Part shown: positions 26,176 through 33,167 of the stretch, piece by piece
How the letters are laid out: the number at the start of each line of letters is the position of its first letter
Numbering within the stretch: position 1 is the stretch's first letter
The notes under the pieces: model-generated
Seen by the model: only the letters and a program-made list of their open reading frames with translations
Databases searched by the model: none
What the model was told of the DNA's origin: nothing
DNA from: an uncultured Oscillospiraceae bacterium
Lineage (GTDB): Bacteria; Bacillota; Clostridia; Oscillospirales; Ruminococcaceae
Reading direction: 5' to 3'
Assembly: GCA_934232845.1 (NCBI GenBank)
Contig: CAKQGD010000001.1
Span: 18,727-82,726, forward strand
Length of the DNA stretch: 64,000 bases
Made by a program: the position numbers and the translations under genes

Positions 26176-27005
26176 CAGCCGTCCACCTCCTGCTTGCGGC
26201 GGCGGCCGTCGTCGAGCAGGGCGCGCAGAGAGCCGAAGTCATTCTGCTCGAGAGCGGCGCGGTATTCCTGCATTGAAGCGAGGAAGCCATCGATCTCATT
26301 GAGCAGGCAGTCGCGGTTTTCCAAAAAAAGCTCGGCCCACATATCGGGATTGAGATTTGCGACGCGGGTCATATCTTTGTAGCTGCCCGCGGAAAATCCG
26401 CCGTGATTCTGGGCAGTCGGGCTTTTGATATAGGCGTTGGAAACGACATGCGCCATCTGAGAGGTAAAGGCGATCATCTCGTCGTGCGCCTCGGCGGTCG
26501 TAACGGAGAAGCGCCCGAAGCCCAGCGGATGAAGCAGTTCCTTGACACGCTCAAGCAGGCGGATGTCGTCGTAGACCGGCGGCACGATGACCATCGGCGC
26601 GCCGCGGAACATTTTAGCCGTGCTGTGCTTAAAGCCCGCGTACTGCGTGCCGGCCATCGGGTGTCCGCCGACAAAGGTAAAGCCGTATTTTTCCGCAATC
26701 GGAAAGCACGCCTCGCACACGATACGCTTGGTGCCGCAGCAGTCGATCACAGTGGTCTTGGCGGCGATGTGCGGCGCGTTTTTCTCCAGCCAGTGAATGG
26801 CCGCTTCGGGGCAGACCGCCAGCAGAATACAGTCGCAGACTTCGGCGGTCGTTTCGTCGAGCGTGCCGGAGACGACCTGCGCCAGCTTTGCAAAGGAAAG
26901 AGTGGCGGCGTCGGTGTCGCAGCCGAGTACCGTTACGCCCGCTTCGGCATATGCTTTGGCCAGAGAGCCGCCGATCAGCCCGAGGCCGACGATACCGACC
27001 GTCAT
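26175..27005 (-). CDS. tyrA: Prephenate dehydrogenase
   Basis: The 276-residue protein oxidises prephenate to 4-hydroxyphenylpyruvate on the tyrosine branch. It begins with the Rossmann motif VGIVGLGLIGGSLAKAY. GGHPMAGTQYAGF near residues 115-127 carries the catalytic His region, and TSQMAHVVSNAY is also typical. No ACT or mutase domain is attached. The ATG at 27005 overlaps the aroF stop (ATGA). A longer upstream frame exists but lies inside aroF. Confidence 0.94.
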   Translation of the reverse strand: MTVGIVGLGLIGGSLAKAYAEAGVTVLGCDTDAATLSFAKLAQVVSGTLDETTAEVCDCILLAVCPEAAIHWLEKNAPHIAAKTTVIDCCGTKRIVCEACFPIAEKYGFTFVGGHPMAGTQYAGFKHSTAKMFRGAPMVIVPPVYDDIRLLERVKELLHPLGFGRFSVTTAEAHDEMIAFTSQMAHVVSNAYIKSPTAQNHGGFSAGSYKDMTRVANLNPDMWAELFLENRDCLLNEIDGFLASMQEYRAALEQNDFGSLRALLDDGRRRKQEVDG

Positions 27006-28015
27006 TGCGCTACCGCCCCCCGAACACGGCGGATGCGCACCGCCATCTCGGCAAACTGTTCGGGTGTGAGGGACTGTGCGCCGTCGCACAGGGCGTGGAT
27101 CGGGTCGTTATGCACCTCGACCATGATGCCGTCCGCGCCTGCGGCGGCCGCGGCGAGCGCCATCGAGGGCACATAGCGCGAGCTTCCGGTACCGTGGCTG
27201 GGGTCGACGACAACCGGCAGGTGGGTCAGCTCTTTGAGAACGGGCACAGCCGAGAGATCAAGCGTATTGCGCGTGTAGGTTGAATCGAACGTGCGGATGC
27301 CGCGCTCGCAGAGAATGACGTTGTCATTGCCGTTGGCCATGATGTATTCGGCGCTCATCAAAAGTTCTTTGATCGTGCCGGCGATGCCGCGTTTGAGCAG
27401 AATGGGCTTTCTCGTCTTGCCCAGTTCCTTCAGCAGGTCGAAATTCTGCGTGTTGCGTGCGCCGACCTGAATGACGTCGATCTCTTCAAACAAAGGCAAC
27501 GTGCGAAGATCCATCAGCTCGGTGACGATGGGCAGGCCGGTGGCGCGCTTTGCCTCCAGCAGCAGGCGGATGCCTTCTTCGCCGAGACCCTGAAAGTCAT
27601 ACGGAGAGGTGCGCGGCTTGAACGCGCCGCCCCGCAGAAACGCCGCGCCCGCGGCCTTGACCTGTTCGGCGATGCCGATGATCTGTGCCTCGGACTCGAC
27701 CGAACAGGGTCCCGCGATCAGAGAGAAATGCCCGCCGCCGATGGCCGGACCGTTTTCTCCGACGGTGACGACGGTGTCATCGGGATGAAATTTTCGGTTG
27801 ACGGCTTTGAAGGGGTCGGAAACCCGCTTGACGGAATCGACGATGTCGAGGCTGGCGAGCATCTCCATATCGATCTTGCTGGTGTCGCCGACAAGACCGA
27901 GCACGGTGTGGTACATTCCGTTGGAGACATGGACGCCGAGTCCCTGCTCCTTGAGCCAGTCGATGAGCATGTCGGTGCGCTCCTGTGAGACGCCCCGTTT
28001 GAGAATTGCAATCAT
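27002..28015 (-). CDS. aroF: 3-deoxy-7-phosphoheptulonate synthase (DAHP synthase)
   Basis: This 337-residue enzyme makes DAHP from phosphoenolpyruvate and erythrose 4-phosphate, the first step of the pathway. Residues 1-70 form a ferredoxin-like regulatory domain as in Thermotoga-type enzymes. The barrel follows with SLIAGPCSVES, RGGAFKPRTSPYDFQG, QVGARNTQNFDLL, LLKRG and VVDPSHGTGSSRYV. The ATG at 28015 has AAAGGA about 9 nt upstream. It is the first structural gene of the operon and lies behind a Phe/Tyr attenuator. The regulatory domain probably adds feedback control. Confidence 0.96.
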   Translation of the reverse strand: MIAILKRGVSQERTDMLIDWLKEQGLGVHVSNGMYHTVLGLVGDTSKIDMEMLASLDIVDSVKRVSDPFKAVNRKFHPDDTVVTVGENGPAIGGGHFSLIAGPCSVESEAQIIGIAEQVKAAGAAFLRGGAFKPRTSPYDFQGLGEEGIRLLLEAKRATGLPIVTELMDLRTLPLFEEIDVIQVGARNTQNFDLLKELGKTRKPILLKRGIAGTIKELLMSAEYIMANGNDNVILCERGIRTFDSTYTRNTLDLSAVPVLKELTHLPVVVDPSHGTGSSRYVPSMALAAAAAGADGIMVEVHNDPIHALCDGAQSLTPEQFAEMAVRIRRVRGAVAQ

Positions 28016-28046
28016 TTCACTCGTTCCTTTCTTGCGCAAAAATTAG

Positions 28047-28082
28047 AAAAACGCCGCACAGATCGGTATCTGTGTGGCGTTG
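28047..28082 (-). terminator. Attenuator terminator of the aromatic operon
   Basis: On the minus strand AACGCCACACAGAT pairs with ATCTGTGCGGCGTT around a 4-nt loop with one mismatch, followed by a run of T. It lies between the leader peptide and aroF, 32 nt ahead of the aroF start. A competing segment, GTGCTGTGCGT (28121-28131), can pair with the 5-prime arm with a small bulge and would act as an antiterminator. Confidence 0.85.
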
Positions 28083-28140
28083 TCTGTCTGGATGGGGGGA
28101 TTCGCTCTTTCTATTTCCGGACGCACAGCACAAAATACCA

Positions 28141-28206
28141 TTACTCTTGCAGGCAAAAGTAATAGTAGCTAAAGTAAAACTGGCCGGCGTTCTGAAAACG
28201 AAGCAA
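28141..28206 (-). CDS. Phe/Tyr-rich leader peptide of the aromatic operon
   Basis: A 21-codon frame begins with TTG at 28206, 8 nt after AAAGGAA, and ends with TAA. Residues 10-17 read FYFSYYYF, so seven of eight codons call for Phe or Tyr. Downstream lie a segment able to pair with the terminator stem and then the terminator itself. This is the layout of a classical ribosome-stalling attenuator, as in the E. coli pheA, trp and his leaders. When charged tRNA-Phe or tRNA-Tyr is scarce, the ribosome would stall and let the antiterminator form. The start codon is inferred from the ribosome site. Confidence 0.85.
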   Translation of the reverse strand: MLRFQNAGQFYFSYYYFCLQE

Positions 28207-28238
28207 CGAAACCGTTCCTTTCACGAAAACTTTGTTAC

Positions 28239-28267
28239 AGCATAACACGCTTTTTTTAGACTGTCAA
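28239..28267 (-). promoter_or_regulatory. Promoter of the aromatic operon
   Basis: On the minus strand TTGACA (28262-28267) and TATGCT (28239-28244) are 17 nt apart. The start site would be near 28232, about 25 nt ahead of the leader peptide. Confidence 0.8.
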
Positions 28268-28343
28268 GGTGCGAAAAGACGGAAAATTCGTGCTGCGGGG
28301 CCTTTGCTTTCGTCGATTTGAAGTGTGAAAGCAAAAAATATGC

Positions 28344-28372
28344 TTTTCAGATTTTTTACGCCATGGTACAAT
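28344..28372 (+). promoter_or_regulatory. Possible promoter ahead of the exonuclease III pair
   Basis: TTTTCA at 28344-28349 and TACAAT at 28367-28372 are 17 nt apart. The -10 is good and the -35 weak. It lies 32 nt before the small gene at 28405. Confidence 0.5.
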
Positions 28373-28404
28373 AAAACCGCTGCAGATGAAAAAGAGAGGA
28401 TTCG

Positions 28405-28695
28405 GTGCCGTCTGTATGCCCGCGCGGAAAAATGCTCGGCACAGCGGAATGGACGCGCATAACGCGGTTTTTCGGCGAGGTCCGCGTGCGCGGCGGCAGC
28501 ACCGAAAGCACGCTTTCCCATGCGCAGATCGCAGGCACGGGAGAAGACGAGACATATTTTCGTGTCCGGCTGGGTGGAGACATGGTCATGCGTCTGCCCA
28601 AGGGCCGCTTCACCGTCGGAAGAAAAGCGGATTTCTGCGCTTTTGCAAAAAGATCAAGGCCGCGAGGCCGCGGGAGGAATAAAAAATGCGCCTGA
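28405..28695 (+). CDS. Small hypothetical protein upstream of exonuclease III
   Basis: A 96-residue frame runs from GTG 28405 (AGAGGA about 5 nt upstream) to 28695, overlapping xth by 10 nt. The middle part, RITRFFGEVRVRGGSTEST, then DETYFRVRLGGDMVMRLP and FTVGRKADFCAF, looks like beta strands of a small basic protein. I do not recognise the family. An ATG at 28432 is an alternative start. A second frame, from 28386, covers the same region but is less protein-like. Confidence 0.5.
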   Translation: MPSVCPRGKMLGTAEWTRITRFFGEVRVRGGSTESTLSHAQIAGTGEDETYFRVRLGGDMVMRLPKGRFTVGRKADFCAFAKRSRPRGRGRNKKCA

Positions 28696-29438
28696 TTTCA
28701 TGGAATGTCAACGGTCTGCGGGCCGTGATGAACAAGGGGTTTCTCGAGACGTTTGAAAAACTCGACGCCGATGTGTTCTGCCTGCAGGAGACGAAGCTGC
28801 AGGCCGACCAGCTCTCTCTCGAGCTTCCCGGTTATCATATGTATTGGAATTACGCCGAGCGCAAGGGGTATTCCGGCACGGCGGTTTTCTCGAGAATCGA
28901 GCCGCTTTCGGTGCGGTACGGCATCGGGGAGGAGGCGCACGACCGCGAAGGCCGCGTCATTACGCTGGAATTTGACGATCTGTATGTCGTGACGGTCTAC
29001 ACCCCGAATTCGCAGGACGGGCTTGCACGGCTGCCCTATCGCATGGAGTGGGAGGACGCTTTTTTGCGCTACATCCGTTCGCTTGACGAGAAAAAGCCCG
29101 TCGCATTCGGCGGGGATTTGAATGTCGCGCACGAGCCCATCGACCTCAAGAATCCGCAGGCCAACCGAAAGAATCCCGGCTTTTCCGACGAAGAGAGAGA
29201 AAAACTCACCGCTCTGCTCGCGGCGGGCTACCGGGATACGTTCCGCACGCTGTATCCGGATCTGGAGGGAGCTTACTCGTGGTGGTCGTACCGCTTTCGC
29301 GCGCGGGAAAGAAACGCGGGCTGGCGCATCGATTACTGGATCGTTTCCGAGCGGCTGATGCCCCGCGTCGAGAGTGCCGCCATTCATGCGGACGTGACCG
29401 GCTCTGACCATTGTCCGGTCGAGCTGACGCTGCGCTGA
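28686..29438 (+). CDS. xth: Exodeoxyribonuclease III
   Basis: The 250-residue enzyme cuts DNA at abasic sites and trims 3-prime ends in base excision repair. The EEP fold is marked by ISWNVNGLRAVMNKGF at the start, CLQETKLQ with the metal-binding Glu near residue 35, GGDLNVAHEPIDL near 143, WRIDYWIVS near 220 and GSDHCPVEL at the end. Length and motifs are standard. It is closed by a strong bidirectional terminator. Confidence 0.96.
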   Translation: MRLISWNVNGLRAVMNKGFLETFEKLDADVFCLQETKLQADQLSLELPGYHMYWNYAERKGYSGTAVFSRIEPLSVRYGIGEEAHDREGRVITLEFDDLYVVTVYTPNSQDGLARLPYRMEWEDAFLRYIRSLDEKKPVAFGGDLNVAHEPIDLKNPQANRKNPGFSDEEREKLTALLAAGYRDTFRTLYPDLEGAYSWWSYRFRARERNAGWRIDYWIVSERLMPRVESAAIHADVTGSDHCPVELTLR

Positions 29439-29469
29439 AGGATGCGTTTCTCCTTATTTTAATAAAAAG

Positions 29470-29509
29470 AAAAGAGCGGAAAACGCGATGCGCGTTTTCC
29501 GCTCTTTTT
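29470..29509. terminator. Bidirectional terminator between xth and the ECF gene
   Basis: AAAAGAGCGGAAAACGCG pairs perfectly with CGCGTTTTCCGCTCTTTT around a 3-nt loop, with T runs for both strands. Confidence 0.92.
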
Positions 29510-29525
29510 GTATCAGCAGTATGAT

Positions 29526-30152
29526 TCAGGCGGCTCTGGCGAAGCTGTGGTGCAGCGCCATATCGACGACCTTGGCCACGATCGTGCCGACCACGCCGAC
29601 GACGCCGGCCTCTACCAGACCCTGCACGCCGACCAGAGCGATCACGAAGCTCAGGGGATTCGAAACGCCCTTTGCCGCGACGATATTCTGCACGTAATCC
29701 GTCTGGTAGAAGAACAGGCAGATATAGCCCATGAAGAACAGCGTGTTCAGCAGAGGCGCGCTCAGAGCGCCCGCGGTATAGCTCCAGCTGCCGATGGAAT
29801 CCGCCTTGCGGCAGAGCTTGTAAAGCAGGCCGCAGCAGTAGCCCATGAGCACGCGGGTCGCCACGCAGAGAATCAGCGTGTGCAGCGGACTGATCTGGAA
29901 AAAGGATCCCGTCATAGCCGAAACGCCTGTCACAGCGTCTTTAAAGCTGACGAGACCGAACACCGCTCCCAGAACGGCGCCCGCGCCGGGCCCGAGGAGC
30001 ATGGCTCCCACCGCGATGGGCAAGGTCAGAAAGCTCATGTACAGCGGTCCCACGGGCACGCTGCCAAGACCGGTCGCTTTCATGACCAGCTCAATGGCGA
30101 CGAGAAGAGCAAGCTGAGTCAGGGTGCGCAGATCGATGTGCTTGTTTTGCAT
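29526..30152 (-). CDS. ECF transporter substrate-binding (S) component
   Basis: The 208-residue membrane protein has about six hydrophobic segments. LTQLALLVAIELVMKATGLGSVPVGPLYMSFLTLPIAVGAMLLGPGAGAVLG is the N-terminal pattern of ECF S components, similar in kind to the protein at 15816. The substrate cannot be read from the sequence, and no vitamin gene is adjacent. The ATG at 30152 has AAGGAGG about 10 nt upstream. Its own promoter and an 80-nt GC-rich leader precede it, which could hold a riboswitch, though none was recognised. Confidence 0.8.
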   Translation of the reverse strand: MQNKHIDLRTLTQLALLVAIELVMKATGLGSVPVGPLYMSFLTLPIAVGAMLLGPGAGAVLGAVFGLVSFKDAVTGVSAMTGSFFQISPLHTLILCVATRVLMGYCCGLLYKLCRKADSIGSWSYTAGALSAPLLNTLFFMGYICLFFYQTDYVQNIVAAKGVSNPLSFVIALVGVQGLVEAGVVGVVGTIVAKVVDMALHHSFARAA

Positions 30153-30240
30153 ATTCAATTTTCCTCCTTGCTGCCGCTCCGCCCAACGCGGATGCAGCGC
30201 AAATATTGTTGGCCCGGCCGTTCGGACGTGCCACATTCCC

Positions 30241-30268
30241 ATTATAGACGAAAGGGGAAAAAAATCAA
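30241..30268 (-). promoter_or_regulatory. Promoter of the ECF S component gene
   Basis: On the minus strand TTGATT (30263-30268) and TATAAT (30241-30246) are 16 nt apart. The leader from the start site to the ATG is about 80 nt. Confidence 0.7.
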
Positions 30269-30427
30269 GTTTTTCACCATTTTATTGTTTTGGAAAATCC
30301 TTCGCGGATGAGAGCGGAATTTGCGAACTGTAAGCACGGCTTTGCGGTGCATCTGCGGCAGGGAAAGCGGTACTCTCGATCTTGCAGATTTTGCAAAGGG
30401 CGGGATTTCGCCGCGAAGCGCGGTCTT

Positions 30428-30979
30428 TCACAGCCTTGCGTTCAGCTTTTTATAGATGCGCTCGGCCACCCACGGCTCGGTGCAGGCGGCGACGGCCTCT
30501 TCGGGAGAAAACCAGCGTACGCCGCTGTTTTCATCCGGCTTGACGAAAAGCGGCGCATCCTCATCCGCCGTCAGGTGAAACGTTACGTTCAGATGAAGAT
30601 GCGACGGCACATAGAGGCCGTTTTTTTCGTGCCCGTCTACGGTCAGCGTTTCGAGCGAAAAGATTCTTTTGTCGGTCAAAACGGCGTCGAGGCCGGTTTC
30701 CTCCTTGGCTTCACGCAGAGCGACCGCTGCCAGATCGGCGCAGCCGTCGGCGTGCCCGCCGCACCACGACCACGAACGGAAGATGTTGTGCCATACCATC
30801 ACGATGCGTGTACGGGTTTTGTTTGTCAGCCACGCAGATGCGGTAAAATGCAGACGCTTGTTTTCGCGGGTGAGAACATCCGGCTCGCAGCGCAGGGCGC
30901 GCAGCATTTCCTCGCGGTCACGGGCCTCCTGCTCGTTTTGCGGGGCGTACCGTTCGATTTGACAGAGCAGCTCATCCAT
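30428..30979 (-). CDS. NUDIX hydrolase
   Basis: The 183-residue protein has a NUDIX fold with GGHADGCADLAAVALREAKEETGL near residues 72-95. The REAKEETGL half of the box is intact. The first box Glu is replaced by Ala, as in a known subgroup where the box reads GGHADG. Such enzymes hydrolyse nucleoside diphosphate derivatives. The ATG at 30979 has AAAGGAGG about 9 nt upstream and overlaps the end of the membrane protein gene by 8 nt, so the two are coupled. The substrate is unknown. Confidence 0.85.
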   Translation of the reverse strand: MDELLCQIERYAPQNEQEARDREEMLRALRCEPDVLTRENKRLHFTASAWLTNKTRTRIVMVWHNIFRSWSWCGGHADGCADLAAVALREAKEETGLDAVLTDKRIFSLETLTVDGHEKNGLYVPSHLHLNVTFHLTADEDAPLFVKPDENSGVRWFSPEEAVAACTEPWVAERIYKKLNARL

Positions 30980-31796
30980 GGCGGGATTCCTCCTTTTCAC
31001 AGGCCGCGTCCGTACAGCCGGGCAGAACCGGCCGCAGAACGTGGCGGTACATTTCGTGCAGCGGCTGCTTGATGCGGCAGAGGCGGTCACGGCAGTTTTC
31101 ACAGCGCAGAGCGGCGTTGGAGCCGTGCCAAAAGCGCTCCGGATGCGATGCCCAGACAATTTCCCACCGGATGAGTACGATGCACGCAGTAAAAAACAAG
31201 CTCCAGCCGAAAAAGCTCTTGACGAACAGCATCGGCGTGTACATCATAAAGTGTCCCCAGTCGAAAATGCGGCAGTTGACGCAGCAGCGGTTCTTCATGA
31301 TAAAGGCCTGAAACGGGCAGAACAGCATCATGCAGACAAGGTCGCAGAGAAAATAGAAGAACGTCAGCAGAACCATTTCGGCCTCGCCGATGAATTCCAG
31401 AAGGTAGAGCAGCGCGAAAAAGGCGTTGACGCAGAGCCACAGCAGCATGACCTGCCAGGCCTTGACGTTCATCAGCTGCATATAGCGCAGCAGCTCGTCC
31501 GCGTCGTAGGGCTCGTTTGGAGGAAGATAGGAGGAAGGGCGGCTTTTTCTGCCGGACATGGAGATAAAACTTTTCGGCAGCAGATGCAGCAGCATCCCTG
31601 CCATGAGCAGACACCAGAGCGCCTGACGAAACCCGAACTCCTCAAAAAAACCCGGCGCGGTAAAGGATGCGACGACTTCGCGCCTTGTCAGATAGAGAAA
31701 GAAAATGAGAAGAAAGATCGCAAAACGCAAGACGAGTCTCGATATGTACAGCAGAAACATCGCCGACGGCGCGCGGGAGGCCGCTTTGCAGGTCAC
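30972..31796 (-). CDS. Conserved polytopic membrane protein with Cys motifs, function unknown
   Basis: The 274-residue protein has about five hydrophobic segments (around residues 13-38, 58-76, 113-137, 142-165 and 190-215). Two cysteine patches stand out: RCCVNCRIFDWGHFMM between the fourth and fifth segments, and ALRCENCRDRLCRIKQP after the last one. The spacing suggests metal or iron-sulfur binding on the cytoplasmic side. I do not know a function. The GTG start at 31796 has GAAGG about 7 nt upstream. It is coupled to the NUDIX gene. Confidence 0.65.
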   Translation of the reverse strand: MTCKAASRAPSAMFLLYISRLVLRFAIFLLIFFLYLTRREVVASFTAPGFFEEFGFRQALWCLLMAGMLLHLLPKSFISMSGRKSRPSSYLPPNEPYDADELLRYMQLMNVKAWQVMLLWLCVNAFFALLYLLEFIGEAEMVLLTFFYFLCDLVCMMLFCPFQAFIMKNRCCVNCRIFDWGHFMMYTPMLFVKSFFGWSLFFTACIVLIRWEIVWASHPERFWHGSNAALRCENCRDRLCRIKQPLHEMYRHVLRPVLPGCTDAACEKEESRHG

Positions 31797-31811
31797 AAAA
31801 ACACCTTCTTT

Positions 31812-32276
31812 TTAAATAAATTTTGTGGTGAGTGTCTTTTTTATCAAAAAATTTTTGAGCGGAATACCGTTTCGCATGACCGTTTGCTCTTTGACGACGG
31901 TGTAGCCTCTTTTTTCAAAAAAAGGTTTTGCCGTAATGGACGCGAAGGTGGTGATTTCCCCCTCAAACATCTGCTCCAGCCGGCCGCAGACGGCGCGGGC
32001 AGCGCCTTTTCTTTGGCAGTCCCGATGGACAAACAGGCGGTGAAGAAGTCCGTCTTTTCTGAGATCTCCGAATCCGATGATCCGGCCGTGTTCTTCCGCC
32101 ACAAGGCTGTAATGCCGGAGAAGGGACCGGTTCCACTCCTCCCGATTTGGACTGTCCGCCGCCCATGCGTCCAGCTGTTCCTTCGTGTAATCCTTTGCGT
32201 TGACCGTATGAACCGTGTCGTAAAACAGCCGAAGCAGCTCTTCGCAGTCCTCCGGTCTGTACTCCCGAATTACCAT
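31812..32276 (-). CDS. GNAT family N-acetyltransferase
   Basis: The 154-residue protein resembles YafP-type GNAT enzymes that move an acetyl group from acetyl-CoA to an amine. The start IREYRPEDCEELLRLFYDTVHTVN is typical of this subgroup. IIGFGDLRKDGLLHRLFVHRDCQRKGAARAV covers the acetyl-CoA binding strand and turn. AKPFFEKRGYTVVKEQTV is the usual C-terminal part. The acceptor is unknown. Confidence 0.85.
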   Translation of the reverse strand: MVIREYRPEDCEELLRLFYDTVHTVNAKDYTKEQLDAWAADSPNREEWNRSLLRHYSLVAEEHGRIIGFGDLRKDGLLHRLFVHRDCQRKGAARAVCGRLEQMFEGEITTFASITAKPFFEKRGYTVVKEQTVMRNGIPLKNFLIKKTLTTKFI

Positions 32277-32319
32277 AATCGTGCAGCTCCTGTCGAAAAA
32301 TTTGCCTGCCGGCGTGCTC

Positions 32320-33027
32320 TCACCATCCGGAAAGATGCGCCTTCTGCAGGGCGGTCAGCATCCGTTCCTTCAGACCGGGATCGGCCTTTTCCTGCTGAAG
32401 GAGAAACTCCTTGACCTCCTGCCGGCGCGAAGCGCCGTCTTTCGGACAGGTGCTCTTGACGACGGGCAGCCGGGCGCGGCGCACGGCCTTTGCAATCTCG
32501 TGCTCCGGCGTGCAGGCAAGCGGACGAATGACCGTAATCCGGCAGTCGTCGAGGTGGGTAACGGGGGAGAAACACGCCAGGGTGCCGTTCTGCAGATTCA
32601 TCACAAAGGTTTCGAGCGCATCATCCATATGGTGGCCGAGCGCCAGCGTGTCACAGCCGAGCGAGGCGGCCGCGCGGCAGAGCGCCCCGCGGCGCAGCTT
32701 GGCGCACAGGGAGCAGGGATTTTTCTCCTGCCGCGTATCGAATACGATCGGACCGATGTCGGTGCGTTCAAAATGCCAGGGCACGCCGAGCGAATCGCAG
32801 AGCGCGCCAAGCACGGAATAATCCGTTTCTACGCCGCCGAAGCGCGGGTCCAGCGTGACGGCGACGAGTGAAAAGCGGTCGTCGTAGATTTTTTGCAGGC
32901 GGGCAAGGGAGCACAGCAGCGCGACGGAGTCCTTGCCGCCGCTTAAGCCCACGGCGACACGGCGTCCCGCGGGCAGCATCTCATACTGCTGTACGGTGCG
33001 CCGCACCGAGCCTAAAATCTTTTGCAT
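32320..33027 (-). CDS. TtcA-family tRNA thiolation enzyme (PP-loop ATPase)
   Basis: The 235-residue protein belongs to the TtcA/Ncs6 group of adenylating enzymes that thiolate tRNA, usually cytidine 32. The PP-loop LSGGKDSVALL is at residues 28-38. CSLCAKLRRGAL carries the paired cysteines that hold the iron-sulfur cluster, GHHMDDALETFVMNL is the second family motif, and a third cysteine lies in VKSTCPKDG. The ATG at 33027 is used because GAGGTG lies 6 nt upstream. A GTG at 33036 is part of that site. Confidence 0.85.
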   Translation of the reverse strand: MQKILGSVRRTVQQYEMLPAGRRVAVGLSGGKDSVALLCSLARLQKIYDDRFSLVAVTLDPRFGGVETDYSVLGALCDSLGVPWHFERTDIGPIVFDTRQEKNPCSLCAKLRRGALCRAAASLGCDTLALGHHMDDALETFVMNLQNGTLACFSPVTHLDDCRITVIRPLACTPEHEIAKAVRRARLPVVKSTCPKDGASRRQEVKEFLLQQEKADPGLKERMLTALQKAHLSGW

Positions 33028-33090
33028 GTGCTGCACCTCATTTCTTTTGTATTGTAACGTAGGCGGGGTGCGAAAGCAAGAAAAAGACGA

Positions 33091-33121
33091 TTGTCACCTT
33101 TTGAATTAAATAGGTTGACAA
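33091..33121 (+). promoter_or_regulatory. Probable BirA operator upstream of birA
   Basis: TTGTCACC at 33091-33098 and GGTTGACAA at 33113-33121 form inverted arms 14 nt apart around an AT-rich centre. Firmicutes BirA operators have TTGTnAACC and GGTTnACAA arms at about this spacing. The right arm contains the -35 hexamer of the birA promoter, so binding would block transcription. The left arm lacks one base of the consensus. Confidence 0.65.
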
Positions 33122-33143
33122 GACGCGGCAAGCCGCGTATGAT
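33115..33143 (+). promoter_or_regulatory. Promoter of birA
   Basis: TTGACA at 33115-33120 and TATGAT at 33138-33143 are 17 nt apart. The spacer holds a perfect 16-nt palindrome, ACGCGGC-AA-GCCGCGT (33123-33138). Confidence 0.8.
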
Positions 33144-33167
33144 AAAGGACGAAAGGCGGTGGGAGAA

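Noticed and set aside
30153..30240. Riboswitch in the leader of the second ECF S component
   Set aside because: The leader is GC-rich and about 80 nt, but no conserved core of a known riboswitch class was recognised.
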